Below, piece by piece: positions 43,543 to 54,115 of a stretch of DNA of 64,000 nt. The notes under the pieces were generated by a model that saw only the letters and a program-made list of their open reading frames with translations, was not told the origin of the DNA and searched no databases. Position numbers and translations under genes: made by a program. Origin of the DNA: Pseudorhodoferax sp. Leaf267 (lineage in GTDB: Bacteria; Pseudomonadota; Gammaproteobacteria; Burkholderiales; Burkholderiaceae_C); assembly GCF_001422405.1 (NCBI RefSeq), contig NZ_LMMV01000012.1, forward strand, positions 412,830 to 476,829. Direction: 5' to 3'. Each line of letters starts with the position of its first letter. The stretch's first letter is position 1.

Positions 43543-44606
43543 GCTTCACGAGTCCGCACGTGCAGGGCCTGGCGCCCTACACGCCAGGCGAGCAGCCAGC
43601 CATCGAAGGCCTGGTCAAGCTCAACACCAACGAGAACCCGTACCCGCCGTCGCCACGCGTGCTGGCGGCCATCGATGCGGCGATGCGCAGCGGCCTGCAG
43701 CTGTACCCCGACCCGGCATCGCACGCGCTGTGCGCCGCCATCGCGCGCACCCACGCGGTGGCAACCGACCAGGTGTTCGTCGGCAATGGGTCGGACGAGG
43801 TGCTGGCCTTCGCGTTCGACGCCTTCTTCCGGCACTGCGCACCACTGCTGCTGCCCGACATCACGTACAGCTTCTACGCTTCTGTGTGCCGGCTCTACGG
43901 CATCACGGCGCAGACCGTGCCGGTCGATGCCGGCCTGCGGCTGGACCTGCCGGCCTTCGCGGCCACGGCCGGGCAGGACGTGGCCGGCATGGTCGTCGCC
44001 AACCCGAACGCGCCGACCGGCATCGCGCTGCCGCTGGCGGACATCGAGCAGCTGGCCCGACTGCATCCACAGCGCGTGCTGCTGGTCGACGAGGCCTATG
44101 TGGATTTCGGTGCGGCATCGGCCATCGCGCTCATCGATCGCTGCCCCAACGTGCTCGTCGTCCAGACTCTGTCCAAGTCACGCGCGCTGGCCGGGCTGCG
44201 CGTGGGTTTCGCCATCGGCCAGCGTCCGCTGATCGAGGCGCTGGAGCGCGTGAAAAACAGCTTCAATGCCTATCCTTTGGACCGACTGGCCCAGGCCGGC
44301 GCCATCGCCGCGTTCGAGGACCAGGCGTACTTCGAGCAACAGCGCCAGGCTGTCATGCACACCCGCGAAGGCCTGCTCCTGCAATTGGAGGACCTGGGCT
44401 TCGAGGTGCTGCCCTCGCAGGCCAACTTTCTGTTCGTGCGCCACCCCGCGCACGACGCGGCCGCGCTGGCCACCGGCCTGCGCGCGCACAAGGTGCTGGT
44501 GCGGCATTTCGCGCAGCCGCTGCGCATCGCGCAGTACCTGCGCATCAGCATCGGCACGCCGGCGCAGTGCGAGCGCCTGCTGCAGGCTCTGGCCGCCATC
44601 GTCTGA
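43539..44606 (+). CDS. hisC: Histidinol-phosphate aminotransferase
   Basis: A 355-residue PLP-dependent class I/II aminotransferase. Visible are [14 protein letters not shown], the [11 protein letters not shown] cofactor segment, NPNAPTG, DEAYVDF and the PLP-binding Lys213 in [15 protein letters not shown], all as in HisC. It turns imidazole acetol phosphate into histidinol phosphate. ATG 43539 overlaps the CobD-like gene's stop. The link with a CobD-like gene also leaves open the related threonine-phosphate role (CobC), but the HisC signature motifs favour histidine synthesis. Confidence 0.85.
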   Translation: MSFTSPHVQGLAPYTPGEQPAIEGLVKLNTNENPYPPSPRVLAAIDAAMRSGLQLYPDPASHALCAAIARTHAVATDQVFVGNGSDEVLAFAFDAFFRHCAPLLLPDITYSFYASVCRLYGITAQTVPVDAGLRLDLPAFAATAGQDVAGMVVANPNAPTGIALPLADIEQLARLHPQRVLLVDEAYVDFGAASAIALIDRCPNVLVVQTLSKSRALAGLRVGFAIGQRPLIEALERVKNSFNAYPLDRLAQAGAIAAFEDQAYFEQQRQAVMHTREGLLLQLEDLGFEVLPSQANFLFVRHPAHDAAALATGLRAHKVLVRHFAQPLRIAQYLRISIGTPAQCERLLQALAAIV

Positions 44607-44790
44607 AAACCGGGGCCTGCGCGGCCTGTGCGCCCGACGATCTGGGCACCCACACGGGGCGATAGGGCCGACCGCCTGTAGGCCCAACCCGACCGGCAAG
44701 CGGCTGCGGTGCCCAGGCTGGCAGCAACGCGCCTATTCTGAATCCGGCTCGTGCCCGGGGATGGCGTGGGCGCAACCACCGGGGACGGAC

Positions 44791-46560
44791 ATGAACAACA
44801 TCAAGATCGTCACGCGCCTTAACCTGATCATCGGCTTCATGGCCACCTTGCTGATCGGCATCGGACTGACCGGCATCCTGGCGCAGCAGCGCTCGAATAC
44901 GGCCCTGAGGACCACCTACGAAGACCGGCTGGTCCCGCTGGGCCAGATCTCGGACCTGGGGCGTGGCACCGACAGCAACCGCATCGCCGTACTCACGGCG
45001 CTGGCGTCACCGGGTGCCGACAATTTCAAGCGCGCCGCCGATACGCTGGCTGCCGAGCAAGGTACCGGAGACAGCCTCTGGAAGGCCTACATCGCCAGCT
45101 ACCTCACGCCGACCGAGGCCGAACTCGTCAAGCGGCTGGAGCCTTTGCGCGAGCGCTACCACCGCGAGGTGCAGCAGCCACTGATTGCCGCGCTGCGTGC
45201 GCAGGACGCCGCGACGGTGCAGACCCTGTTCGCGGCCAGCAGCACAGTGGGCAACGCATTGCGCACCACATTGAACGACCTGGAGGACCTGCAGCTCAGC
45301 GTGGCCAAGGAAGAGTACGAGGCGGCCACGCAGCGCGCGGCCAGAATGCTGCTGATCTTCGCCATCGTCATCACGCTGGGCGTGGCGCTGGCCGTCGGCA
45401 TGGGCTGGATGCTCGCACGCGGGCTGTCGCGTTCCATGGCGCAGGCCCTGGGCGCCGCGCGCGAGATCGCGGGTGGCAACCTGGCCATCGAGATACCGGT
45501 CCAGGGTCGCGACGAGATCGCGCAGGTGCTACGCGCGCTGGCCGACATGCGCAGCAGCCTGGCCACCGTGGTGGCCGGCGTGCGCAGCAATGCCGAGGGC
45601 GTGGCCACCGCCAGCGCCCAGATCGCCAGCGGCAACAACGACCTGTCGGCACGCACCGAGCAGCAGGCCAGCGCGTTGGAGGAGACGGCCGCATCGATGG
45701 AACAGCTCAACGCCACCGTGCGCCAGAACGCCGACAACGCGCAGCAGGCCAACCAGCTCGCGATGCGCTCGGCCAGCGTGGCCGAGCAGGGCGGTGCGGC
45801 CGTCACCGATGTGGTGGCCACCATGCGCGAGATCCATGCCAGCAGCGGCAAGATCGTGGACATCATCGGCGTGATCGACGGCATCGCGTTCCAGACCAAC
45901 ATCCTGGCGTTGAACGCGGCCGTGGAGGCGGCTCGCGCCGGCGAGCAAGGCCGGGGCTTTGCCGTCGTGGCCAGCGAGGTGCGCAACCTGGCGCAGCGCA
46001 GCGCCGCCGCGGCCAAGGAGATCAAGGCCTTGATCACCGAGAGCGTGGGGCGCGTGGGCGCAGGCACGCAACGCGCCGACGGCGCTGGCGCCACCATGCA
46101 GGAGACGGTGGACGCGATCCGCCGCGTGAACGACATCATGGCCGAGATCAGTGCGGCCAGCCGCGAGCAATCCGCCGGGGTCAACCAGGTCGGCGAGGCC
46201 GTGACGCAGATGGACCAGATGACGCAGCAGAACGCCGCGCTGGTAGAGCAGATGGCCGCGGCCGCCAGCAGCCTGAACCAGCAGGCGCAGGACATGGTGC
46301 AGGCCGTGGCCGTGTTCAGACTGTCGCCCGGCGTGGCCGCTGCACCTGCTGCCGCTCACGCGACGAGCCAGGCGCCCACCCCCAAGCCTGCGCCCGCGGC
46401 GAAGAAGCCTCCCGTGTCGCCGCCGCCCAAGCGCGTGGTGCGTGCGGCGTTGGCGCCGGCACGCCAGCTGGCTGGTGCAGCGCTGGCCACCGCCGGTGTG
46501 ACCACCACGGCAGGCGCCATGCGTCCCAAGGCGGAAGAGGGCGACTGGGAGGCGTTCTAG
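44791..46560 (+). CDS. Methyl-accepting chemotaxis protein with C-terminal DWEAF tail
   Basis: A 589-residue receptor. Membrane helices at about 10-30 and 187-206 enclose a four-helix-bundle sensor (TarH/4HB type) of about 155 residues; HAMP follows to about 260, and the signalling tip is [43 protein letters not shown] (about 362-404). A Pro/Ala-rich linker leads to the final residues GDWEAF, matching the xWExF tether that binds CheR and CheB. ATG 44791 follows 183 bases after hisC; the frame extending to 44266 is not real. The ligand is unknown. It ends in a CTAG that is also the stop of the opposite gene. Confidence 0.92.
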   Translation: MNNIKIVTRLNLIIGFMATLLIGIGLTGILAQQRSNTALRTTYEDRLVPLGQISDLGRGTDSNRIAVLTALASPGADNFKRAADTLAAEQGTGDSLWKAYIASYLTPTEAELVKRLEPLRERYHREVQQPLIAALRAQDAATVQTLFAASSTVGNALRTTLNDLEDLQLSVAKEEYEAATQRAARMLLIFAIVITLGVALAVGMGWMLARGLSRSMAQALGAAREIAGGNLAIEIPVQGRDEIAQVLRALADMRSSLATVVAGVRSNAEGVATASAQIASGNNDLSARTEQQASALEETAASMEQLNATVRQNADNAQQANQLAMRSASVAEQGGAAVTDVVATMREIHASSGKIVDIIGVIDGIAFQTNILALNAAVEAARAGEQGRGFAVVASEVRNLAQRSAAAAKEIKALITESVGRVGAGTQRADGAGATMQETVDAIRRVNDIMAEISAASREQSAGVNQVGEAVTQMDQMTQQNAALVEQMAAAASSLNQQAQDMVQAVAVFRLSPGVAAAPAAAHATSQAPTPKPAPAAKKPPVSPPPKRVVRAALAPARQLAGAALATAGVTTTAGAMRPKAEEGDWEAF

Positions 46561-47165
46561 CGTGCGCCGCTGACCAGGCCCAGCGCCTGTGCCACGCGGA
46601 TCGCCGCCCACGCGTCGTTGGCGGCGTAGCGCAGCTGGCCCTCGCTGAGCATGCGGTTGGCCCAGTTGGAGGTGCTCTGCTTGTGCGACTTGGTGAAGCG
46701 CTGGCCGAACACGATGGCCACGGCAGTCTTCACGCCCACACTCTGGCGATAGCCGCGCTGGCGGAACACGATGCCCAGGTCCAGCACCGACTGCGGCTCG
46801 ATGCCCAGCTTGGCGCGGATCTGCGTGCGGTCGCCATCCAGGCCGAAGCCCACCTTGGTCACGTCCGCCTGGGCCAGCAGCTGCGCGGCCACGGCGCGGC
46901 ATTGCGCGTCGTGCAGCTGGAACACCCAGGCCCGCTCCAGCGTGGCCAGTTGCAGCGTGTGCGGGCCGGTGGAGACTTCATTTTTCACGAACGTGGGCTT
47001 GGACTCGGTATCGAAGCCCAGCCAGCGCTCGGATGCGAGCAAGGGCAGGACGCGCGTGGCGTCGGCGGCGGTCGCCACCAGTTCGATCTGCGGCGCCTGC
47101 AGGCCCGCGAACAGCGGGAGCAGCGCGATGGCTTCGCGACTGGGCGGCAGGAGGGGGGCTGGCAT
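46557..47165 (-). CDS. 3'-5' exonuclease, RNase D/DEDDy type
   Basis: A 202-residue exonuclease domain protein. The DEDD residues are in [16 protein letters not shown] (DEDD strand), [17 protein letters not shown] and [14 protein letters not shown], the last with the Tyr of the DEDDy type. It has no HRDC domain, so it is not full-length RNase D. Likely RNA or DNA 3' trimming. The stop codon shares CTAG with the chemoreceptor gene. Confidence 0.83.
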   Translation of the reverse strand: MPAPLLPPSREAIALLPLFAGLQAPQIELVATAADATRVLPLLASERWLGFDTESKPTFVKNEVSTGPHTLQLATLERAWVFQLHDAQCRAVAAQLLAQADVTKVGFGLDGDRTQIRAKLGIEPQSVLDLGIVFRQRGYRQSVGVKTAVAIVFGQRFTKSHKQSTSNWANRMLSEGQLRYAANDAWAAIRVAQALGLVSGAR

Positions 47166-47174
47166 GGGCGCGCT

Positions 47175-48092
47175 TCAGTACCGCGGCGGCTGGCTCAATT
47201 CGTCGAACAGCTCGCGGTAGATGGCGTGGCGCCGCGGTGCGATGGATGCATGCTCGCCGACCGCTGCCAGCACGGCGCAGCCGGGCTCGTGCAGATGCGT
47301 GCAGTTGTAGAAGCGGCACTGGTCCGCGTGGGTGGCGATGTCGGGCATCAGGCCGGCCAGCTGGCGCGGCTCGATCTGGTGCAGGCCGAATTCCTGAAAG
47401 CCCGGCGAGTCGATCAGGGCGGTCTCTCGGGCCGTGTCGACCCAGTACCAGGTCGTGCTCGTCGTCGTGTGCTTGCCGGATTTCAGCGCGTACGAGATCT
47501 CCTGCGTCAGCGCCGCGGCGGCTGGCACCAGGCTGTTGACCAGCGTGCTCTTGCCAGCGCCGGACGGGCCCATGACCAGGGTGGCCTTGCCCTGCAGCGC
47601 CGGTGCCAGCCCGGCAGCGCGGTCGACGCGCAGGTTGGCGCCCACGACCGGGTAGCCCATGGCGCGGTAGGGCGCCAGGCGGGCCCAGGCGCGCGCATAC
47701 GGCTCGGCCAGGTCGCTCTTGTTCAGCACGATCAGCGGCGCGATGTGCTCGGACTCGGCCGCGATCAGCACGCGCGCGAGCTGGCTTTCGGACATCTCGG
47801 GCTCGGCCGCGACCAGTACCAGCACCTGGTCGAGGTTGGCGGCGAACGATTTGGTGCGGATTTCGTCCTGCCGGTGCAGCAGGTTGCGGCGCGGCTGCAC
47901 GGCCTCGATCGTGCCCTCGTCGCTCTGGCCGGGCGCGCCGGCGAGCCAGCGCACGCGGTCGCCAACGACGGCCTGGCTCTTCTTGCCGCGTGGATGGCAG
48001 ATGCGGCGGCTGCCGTCCTCGGACTCGACCAGGCAATGCCGGCCATGGGCTGCGACGACCAGGCCCGACTGCAGCGCGATCGCCGCGCTCAT
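47175..48092 (-). CDS. rsgA: Ribosome small-subunit GTPase RsgA
   Basis: A 305-residue circularly permuted GTPase for late 30S assembly. Order is OB-fold, then G4 (NKSDLA), G1 (GPSGAGKSTLVNSL), G3 (DSPGFQEFGL) and a C-terminal zinc site CRFYNCTHLHEPGC. It is 9 bases from the exonuclease start and 3 bases from the dehydratase stop, so all three are one operon. Confidence 0.95.
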   Translation of the reverse strand: MSAAIALQSGLVVAAHGRHCLVESEDGSRRICHPRGKKSQAVVGDRVRWLAGAPGQSDEGTIEAVQPRRNLLHRQDEIRTKSFAANLDQVLVLVAAEPEMSESQLARVLIAAESEHIAPLIVLNKSDLAEPYARAWARLAPYRAMGYPVVGANLRVDRAAGLAPALQGKATLVMGPSGAGKSTLVNSLVPAAAALTQEISYALKSGKHTTTSTTWYWVDTARETALIDSPGFQEFGLHQIEPRQLAGLMPDIATHADQCRFYNCTHLHEPGCAVLAAVGEHASIAPRRHAIYRELFDELSQPPRY

Positions 48093-48095
48093 GGG

Positions 48096-48431
48096 TTAGA
48101 CCAGCAAGGCATCGAAGCGCGCCGCACAGTCGAAGTCGGTCTCGGAGATGCCGTGCACGTCGTGCGTGTTCAGCGCCACGACGCAGTGGTCGTACTTCAC
48201 CAGCAGCTCGGGGTGGTGGTCCTGTCCGTGCGCGACGAAGGCCACGGCGTTCACGAAGGCCATCGTCTCGAAATAGTTGGCGAAGCGGTAGGTCTTCTCG
48301 ATGGCCACCTTGTCCCCATCGCCGCGCAGGGTCCAGCCCTCCAGTTGCGCGAGCCGGGTCACGATCTCGGTGGCGCGCAAGGCGCTGCGCGTGGCGGTGG
48401 ACCAGTCCCTGGTCTTGAGCATGCTGGGCAT
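48096..48431 (-). CDS. phhB: 4a-hydroxytetrahydrobiopterin dehydratase
   Basis: A 111-residue PCD/DCoH protein with the motif FVAHGQDHHPELLVKYDHCVVALNTHDV, whose His residues sit at the active site, and the typical length. It dehydrates the pterin carbinolamine made by aromatic amino acid hydroxylases such as phenylalanine hydroxylase, which is not in the window. Part of the 46557-48431 operon. Confidence 0.92.
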   Translation of the reverse strand: MPSMLKTRDWSTATRSALRATEIVTRLAQLEGWTLRGDGDKVAIEKTYRFANYFETMAFVNAVAFVAHGQDHHPELLVKYDHCVVALNTHDVHGISETDFDCAARFDALLV

Positions 48432-48453
48432 AGGAATCTCCTGCGCGGTTGGT

Positions 48454-49752
48454 TCAGGCGGCAGCCTGCTGCATGCGCGCCAGTCGCTCGGAGGCCGGCG
48501 GATGCGAGTAATAGAACTGCACGAACACCGGGTCGGGCGTCAGCGTGGAGGCGTTGTCTTCATAGAGCTTGAGCAGCGCGGCCGACAGGTCGGTGCCGCT
48601 GGTCTGCGCGACGGCGAAGGCGTCGGCCTGGAACTCGTGCTTGCGCGAGAGCTGGGCCGACAGCGGCGAGACGAAGAAGCCGAACACCGGGACCACCACC
48701 ATGAACAGCAGCAGCGCCAATGCGTCGTTCGGCGTGGGGCGACCGTCGGGCAGCACGGCCAGGTTGGGCCCCACGCCGAGGCCGGTGTAGAACCAGGCCT
48801 GCCCCGACAGCCAGCCCAGAAGTGCGAAGCCGGCCAGGCTCAGCGCGAACATGGTGACGATGCGCTGCAGCACATGCTTGTGCTTGAAATGCCCTAGTTC
48901 ATGGGCCAGCACGGCGTCGACCTGCGGTGGCGACAAACGGGCCAGCAAGGTGTCGTAGAACACCACGCGCTTGGCCGCACCGAAGCCGGTGAAGTAGGCG
49001 TTCGCATGGGCGCTGCGCCGGCTGCCGTCCATCACGAACAAGCCCTTGGCGGCAAAGCCGCAGCGCTGCATTAGAGCTGTGACGCGGGCCTTCAACGTCT
49101 CGTCGTCGAGCGGCTGGAACTTGTTGAACAGCGGCGCGATGAAGGTCGGGTAGACCATGAGCAGCAGCAGGTTGAAGCCCATCCAGGCGGCCCAGGCCCA
49201 CAGCCACCAAAGTCGCCCGGCCGAGCCCATCAGCCAGAGCATCAGCGCGGCGATCGGCAGGCCGATCAATGCGCCGACCAGGCTGGACTTCAGCAGGTCG
49301 CCCAGCCACAGGCGCCAGGTCATCTTGTTGAAACCGAAGCGCTGCTCGATCACGAAGGTCTGGTAGAGCGTCATCGGCAAGTCCAGCAGACCGCCGACCA
49401 GTGCGAAGGCGGCCAGCAACGCCAGCTGCTGCCACATGCCCGCGCCGAGCCACGCCAGCAAGGCGTGGTTCAGTGTGTCCAGGCCACCCAGCAGCGTCCA
49501 GCCCAGCAGGACAGCGGCGCCAAAGGCCGACTCGAGCAGGCCGAAGCGCGTCTTGGCGATCGTGTAGTCCGCCGCCTTCTGATGGGCAGCCAAGGGAATG
49601 GTGGCGGCAAAGACTTCGGGCACCGACTGGCGGTGCCGGGCCACGTGGCGGATCTGGCGGCTGGCCAGCCAGAATTTGACGACCAGGCCCAGGACCAAGA
49701 CCAGGGCGAACAGCGCGGTAAAGAGGTCCGCGGCGGGCAGGGCAGAAGGCAT
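48454..49752 (-). CDS. M48-family zinc metalloprotease, Ste24-like
   Basis: A 432-residue membrane protease. The zinc motif HELGH is at about 284-288 and the third ligand glutamate in [12 protein letters not shown] at about 356; seven or so membrane helices surround it, as in Ste24/CAAX proteases. It probably acts on envelope proteins. The start ATG 49752 gives family length; the longer frame to 50043 is antisense to orn. It is divergent from orn, 37 bases apart. Confidence 0.9.
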   Translation of the reverse strand: MPSALPAADLFTALFALVLVLGLVVKFWLASRQIRHVARHRQSVPEVFAATIPLAAHQKAADYTIAKTRFGLLESAFGAAVLLGWTLLGGLDTLNHALLAWLGAGMWQQLALLAAFALVGGLLDLPMTLYQTFVIEQRFGFNKMTWRLWLGDLLKSSLVGALIGLPIAALMLWLMGSAGRLWWLWAWAAWMGFNLLLLMVYPTFIAPLFNKFQPLDDETLKARVTALMQRCGFAAKGLFVMDGSRRSAHANAYFTGFGAAKRVVFYDTLLARLSPPQVDAVLAHELGHFKHKHVLQRIVTMFALSLAGFALLGWLSGQAWFYTGLGVGPNLAVLPDGRPTPNDALALLLFMVVVPVFGFFVSPLSAQLSRKHEFQADAFAVAQTSGTDLSAALLKLYEDNASTLTPDPVFVQFYYSHPPASERLARMQQAAA

Positions 49753-49789
49753 GGCCGGGCAGTGTAGGCCATCGGTGACAATCGCCGAC

Positions 49790-50371
49790 ATGGACGCTGT
49801 GAACACCCCCGAGCCCGTCGTACTGGGCAAATCCGACAAGAATCTTGTGTGGCTGGACTGCGAAATGACCGGGCTGGACCCGGAGGTCGAGCGCCTGATC
49901 GAGATCGCCGTCGTGGTCACCGGCCCGAATCTGGAGCCCCGCGTTGAAGGCCCGGTGCTGGTGATCCACCAGTCCGACATCCAACTCGACAAGATGGACG
50001 CCTGGAACAAGGGCACGCATGGCCGCAGCGGCCTGATCGACAAGGTGCGCGCGTCGACGACGACCGAGGCCGAGGCCGAGACCGCGATCCTGGAGTTCCT
50101 GGCGCGCTACGTGCCCAAGAACACGGCGCCCATGTGCGGCAACACCATCGGACAGGACCGGCGTTTCCTGGTCAAGTACATGCCCAAGCTGGAAGCCTTT
50201 TTCCACTACCGCAGCCTGGACGTCAGCACGCTCAAGGAGCTGGCCAAGCGCTGGCGGCCCGAGGTCTATGCCGCGTTCAAGAAGCAGCAAAAGCACACGG
50301 CCCTGGCCGACGTGCACGAGTCCATCGACGAACTGGCGCACTACCGGAAGCACTTTCTGCGGCTCGATTGA
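49790..50371 (+). CDS. orn: Oligoribonuclease
   Basis: A 193-residue DEDDh exonuclease that degrades short RNAs, including pGpG from c-di-GMP. The acidic residues are in [29 protein letters not shown] and [14 protein letters not shown], with the catalytic His in the last. ATG 49790 is chosen by family start; the upstream extension to 49598 is antisense to the protease gene. It is divergent from that gene. Confidence 0.95.
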   Translation: MDAVNTPEPVVLGKSDKNLVWLDCEMTGLDPEVERLIEIAVVVTGPNLEPRVEGPVLVIHQSDIQLDKMDAWNKGTHGRSGLIDKVRASTTTEAEAETAILEFLARYVPKNTAPMCGNTIGQDRRFLVKYMPKLEAFFHYRSLDVSTLKELAKRWRPEVYAAFKKQQKHTALADVHESIDELAHYRKHFLRLD

Positions 50372-50415
50372 GCACCATTGCACGCTGCGGTGCAGCATGA
50401 ATGGCGCAGGCATGC

Positions 50416-50430
50416 CATAATCGCGGGCTT
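50416..50430 (+). promoter_or_regulatory. Helicase promoter -10 region, related to the rpsP/rplS core
   Basis: CATAATCGCGGGCTT shares ATAATCGCGGGCTT with the rpsP and rplS promoters, including the GC-rich discriminator. No clear -35 is seen. It starts a leader of about 170 bases before the helicase. Confidence 0.55.
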
Positions 50431-50599
50431 GGCGCACCTGGACGTGCAGCCAAGTTTGTGCATCTCCCCTCACACTTTGGGCCCCGCGAGTAGGGCCCTC
50501 CGGCAATCAGATTGCCGGTTTCGTTTGAAGGTGGATGTTTGTTCCACCGATTACGAAAGGCGTTTGGCGCTTCGCGCCAGCCTTCGTGTGAGAGAACCG
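50431..50599 (+). promoter_or_regulatory. Long hairpin-rich 5' leader of the DEAD-box helicase gene
   Basis: Four hairpins follow one another: GGGCCC 50479-50484 with GGGCCC 50493-50498; CCGGCAATC 50500-50508 with GATTGCCGG 50510-50518, then TTTCGTTT, as in a weak terminator; GGTGGA 50530-50535 with TCCACC 50543-50548; and TGGCGC 50565-50570 with GCGCCA 50574-50579, extended by CGAAAGG with CCTTCG. The leader runs to GAGAGA before ATG 50600. Long structured leaders are common for cold-induced helicase mRNAs. No known RNA family is claimed. Confidence 0.6.
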
Positions 50600-52339
<1,740 letters not shown>

Positions 52340-52690
52340 GTCGTCGCGTTCTGCTCGGGCCTGCGTCGTGGGCTCGGGCAGACGGTGCTTGCAGGCGCGC
52401 CAAGTCCGCGCGTCTGCGAAACCCAGAATTGCTCGAATTTTTTAGTGAAATATGTTTTATTTCGTCCAGAATTTGAACAAATAAGGATTCCTGGAGTGGG
52501 CGCGCGCGATGTACCAGGGTCGTCGCGTCGTACAGTCGCCCAGGGAACGCTATCACCGGGAATTTCGGATGAGTCGACTTCGAGGAGTGAAGAGGGAAAC
52601 GCGAGACGTCTTGGGGCTGGCAGCAGCAACGCTGCGTGGTCGCTTGGGCACAATTCCGGCTGACGGAGGCCTTGCCTTCAACGCGCTCGC
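52340..52690 (+). other. Intergenic region before the XrtA-type polysaccharide genes
   Basis: These 351 bases include an AT-rich patch with TTGCTC at 52429-52434 and TATGTT at 52451-52456, 16 bases apart, a reasonable sigma-70 promoter for the next gene. At 52618-52635 a GG-N10-GC arrangement beginning TGGCAG weakly resembles a sigma-54 site. A frame through 52509-52694 encodes nothing I recognise. No terminator for the helicase is clear. Confidence 0.4.
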
Positions 52691-54067
52691 ATGATCAAGA
52701 TCTTCAACCACTATCTGCACAGACGGACGCTGTTGCAGATATTTCTAGACTTTTCAATCGTGGTGGCGGCCGTCATGGCCGAACTGGCATGGCGCCGTGC
52801 CGAGCTCACGTCCATCGTCCCGGTTCTGGGCTATGCCGCGTTGCTTGCCTCAGGCATGCTGGTCATCAACACCAGCATGGGTTTCTACCAGCGGGTGCAC
52901 AACCGCTCGCTGAACCAGTCGCGCGCCCGTGCGGTGCTGGCCATCGTGATGGCAGTGCCTGTCACCTACGCGGTGTTCGGGCTGCTCCCCTTGGGCATCG
53001 ATGGGCGCCAGTCGCTGGCGCTTGCGGCCATGGTGGGCCTGGTGCTGGCGGTGTTGCACCGCATCTATGTCGCGCACTCGACTCCGCAGTCCATGATGCG
53101 CCACCGGGTGCTCGTGTTCGGCACGGGCCCCCGTGCTGCATTGGTGGGGCGCACGCTCAAGAAGGACGACCCGCACGTCGACGTGGTGGGCTACTACGCC
53201 AGCCCCAACGAGGCGGAAGCGGAGGTCTCGGCCTGGGGCATCCTGTCCAAGAACAAGTCGCTGACGGATACGGCGCTCGAGCTGGAGGTCGACGAAATCG
53301 TCGTGGCGCTGGTCGAGCGGCGTGGCGGCAGCATGCCCTTGCGCGAGTTGCTGGACTGCAAACTGCACGGCGTGCGGGTCGTGGACATCGCCACCCATTT
53401 CGAGAAAACGAAGGGCCAGATCCGGCTGGATTCCGTGTCGGCCGGCTGGCTGGTGTTCGGCGATGGCTTCAGCCAGGGCGGCTTGCGCACCATCGTCAAA
53501 CGCATCTTCGACATCATCTGCGCGCTGATCCTCATCGTCATTTCGTCGCCGGTCATGTTGATCACGGCCGCGTTGATCAAGATGGAAAGCAAGGGGCCGG
53601 TCTTCTACCGGCAGGAGCGTGTCGGCTTCAACGGGCGGCTGTTCAATGTCGTGAAGTTCCGCAGCATGCGGACCGATGCTGAAAAGAACGGGCCGCAGTT
53701 CGCAGCCGCCAAGGACGACCGTGTGACACGCGTCGGACGTTTCATCCGCAAGGTCCGCATCGACGAGCTGCCGCAGTTGTTTTCCGTGCTCAACGGGGAC
53801 ATGAGCCTCGTCGGCCCCCGGCCCGAGCGCCCTTTCTTCGTCGACCAGCTGACCCGCGAGATCCCGTATTACGCCGTTCGCCAAAGCGTGAAGCCTGGCG
53901 TGACGGGTTGGGCGCAGGTCCGCTACCACTATGGCGCGACGCTGGAAGACTCGGCGGAGAAACTGCAGTACGACCTGTACTACGTCAAAAACCACTCCCT
54001 GTTCCTGGATCTCGTGATTCTGTTCGAGACTGTCAGTGTGGTGCTGATGGCCAAGGGTGCGCGGTGA
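52691..54067 (+). CDS. XrtA/PEP-CTERM-system sugar-phosphate transferase
   Basis: A 458-residue polyprenyl-phosphate sugar-phosphate transferase. It has N-terminal membrane helices, a Rossmann region (RVLVFGTGPRAALVGR), a further helix and the catalytic domain with FYRQERVGFNGRLFNVVKFRSMRTDAE, RIDELPQLFSVLNGDMSLVGPRPERP and VKPGVTGWAQVRYHYGA. The following prsK, prsR and prsT genes place it in the XrtA polysaccharide group. It is a different branch from the 33433 enzyme, so the cell probably starts two polymers. prsK begins 48 bases later. Confidence 0.87.
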   Translation: MIKIFNHYLHRRTLLQIFLDFSIVVAAVMAELAWRRAELTSIVPVLGYAALLASGMLVINTSMGFYQRVHNRSLNQSRARAVLAIVMAVPVTYAVFGLLPLGIDGRQSLALAAMVGLVLAVLHRIYVAHSTPQSMMRHRVLVFGTGPRAALVGRTLKKDDPHVDVVGYYASPNEAEAEVSAWGILSKNKSLTDTALELEVDEIVVALVERRGGSMPLRELLDCKLHGVRVVDIATHFEKTKGQIRLDSVSAGWLVFGDGFSQGGLRTIVKRIFDIICALILIVISSPVMLITAALIKMESKGPVFYRQERVGFNGRLFNVVKFRSMRTDAEKNGPQFAAAKDDRVTRVGRFIRKVRIDELPQLFSVLNGDMSLVGPRPERPFFVDQLTREIPYYAVRQSVKPGVTGWAQVRYHYGATLEDSAEKLQYDLYYVKNHSLFLDLVILFETVSVVLMAKGAR

Positions 54068-54115
54068 GCCGCGCTGCGGCGATGAAGATGAAGGTCCGCT
54101 TGCGGTGAGCTGGCC

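Noticed and set aside
50379-50395. Terminator after orn
   Set aside because: TGCAC and GTGCA can pair, but the stem is only 5 bp and no T run follows.
52618-52635. Sigma-54 site before the XrtA-type transferase
   Set aside because: GG and GC have the right spacing and TGGCA is present, but the -12 element is poor, and GG-N10-GC is common in such GC-rich DNA.
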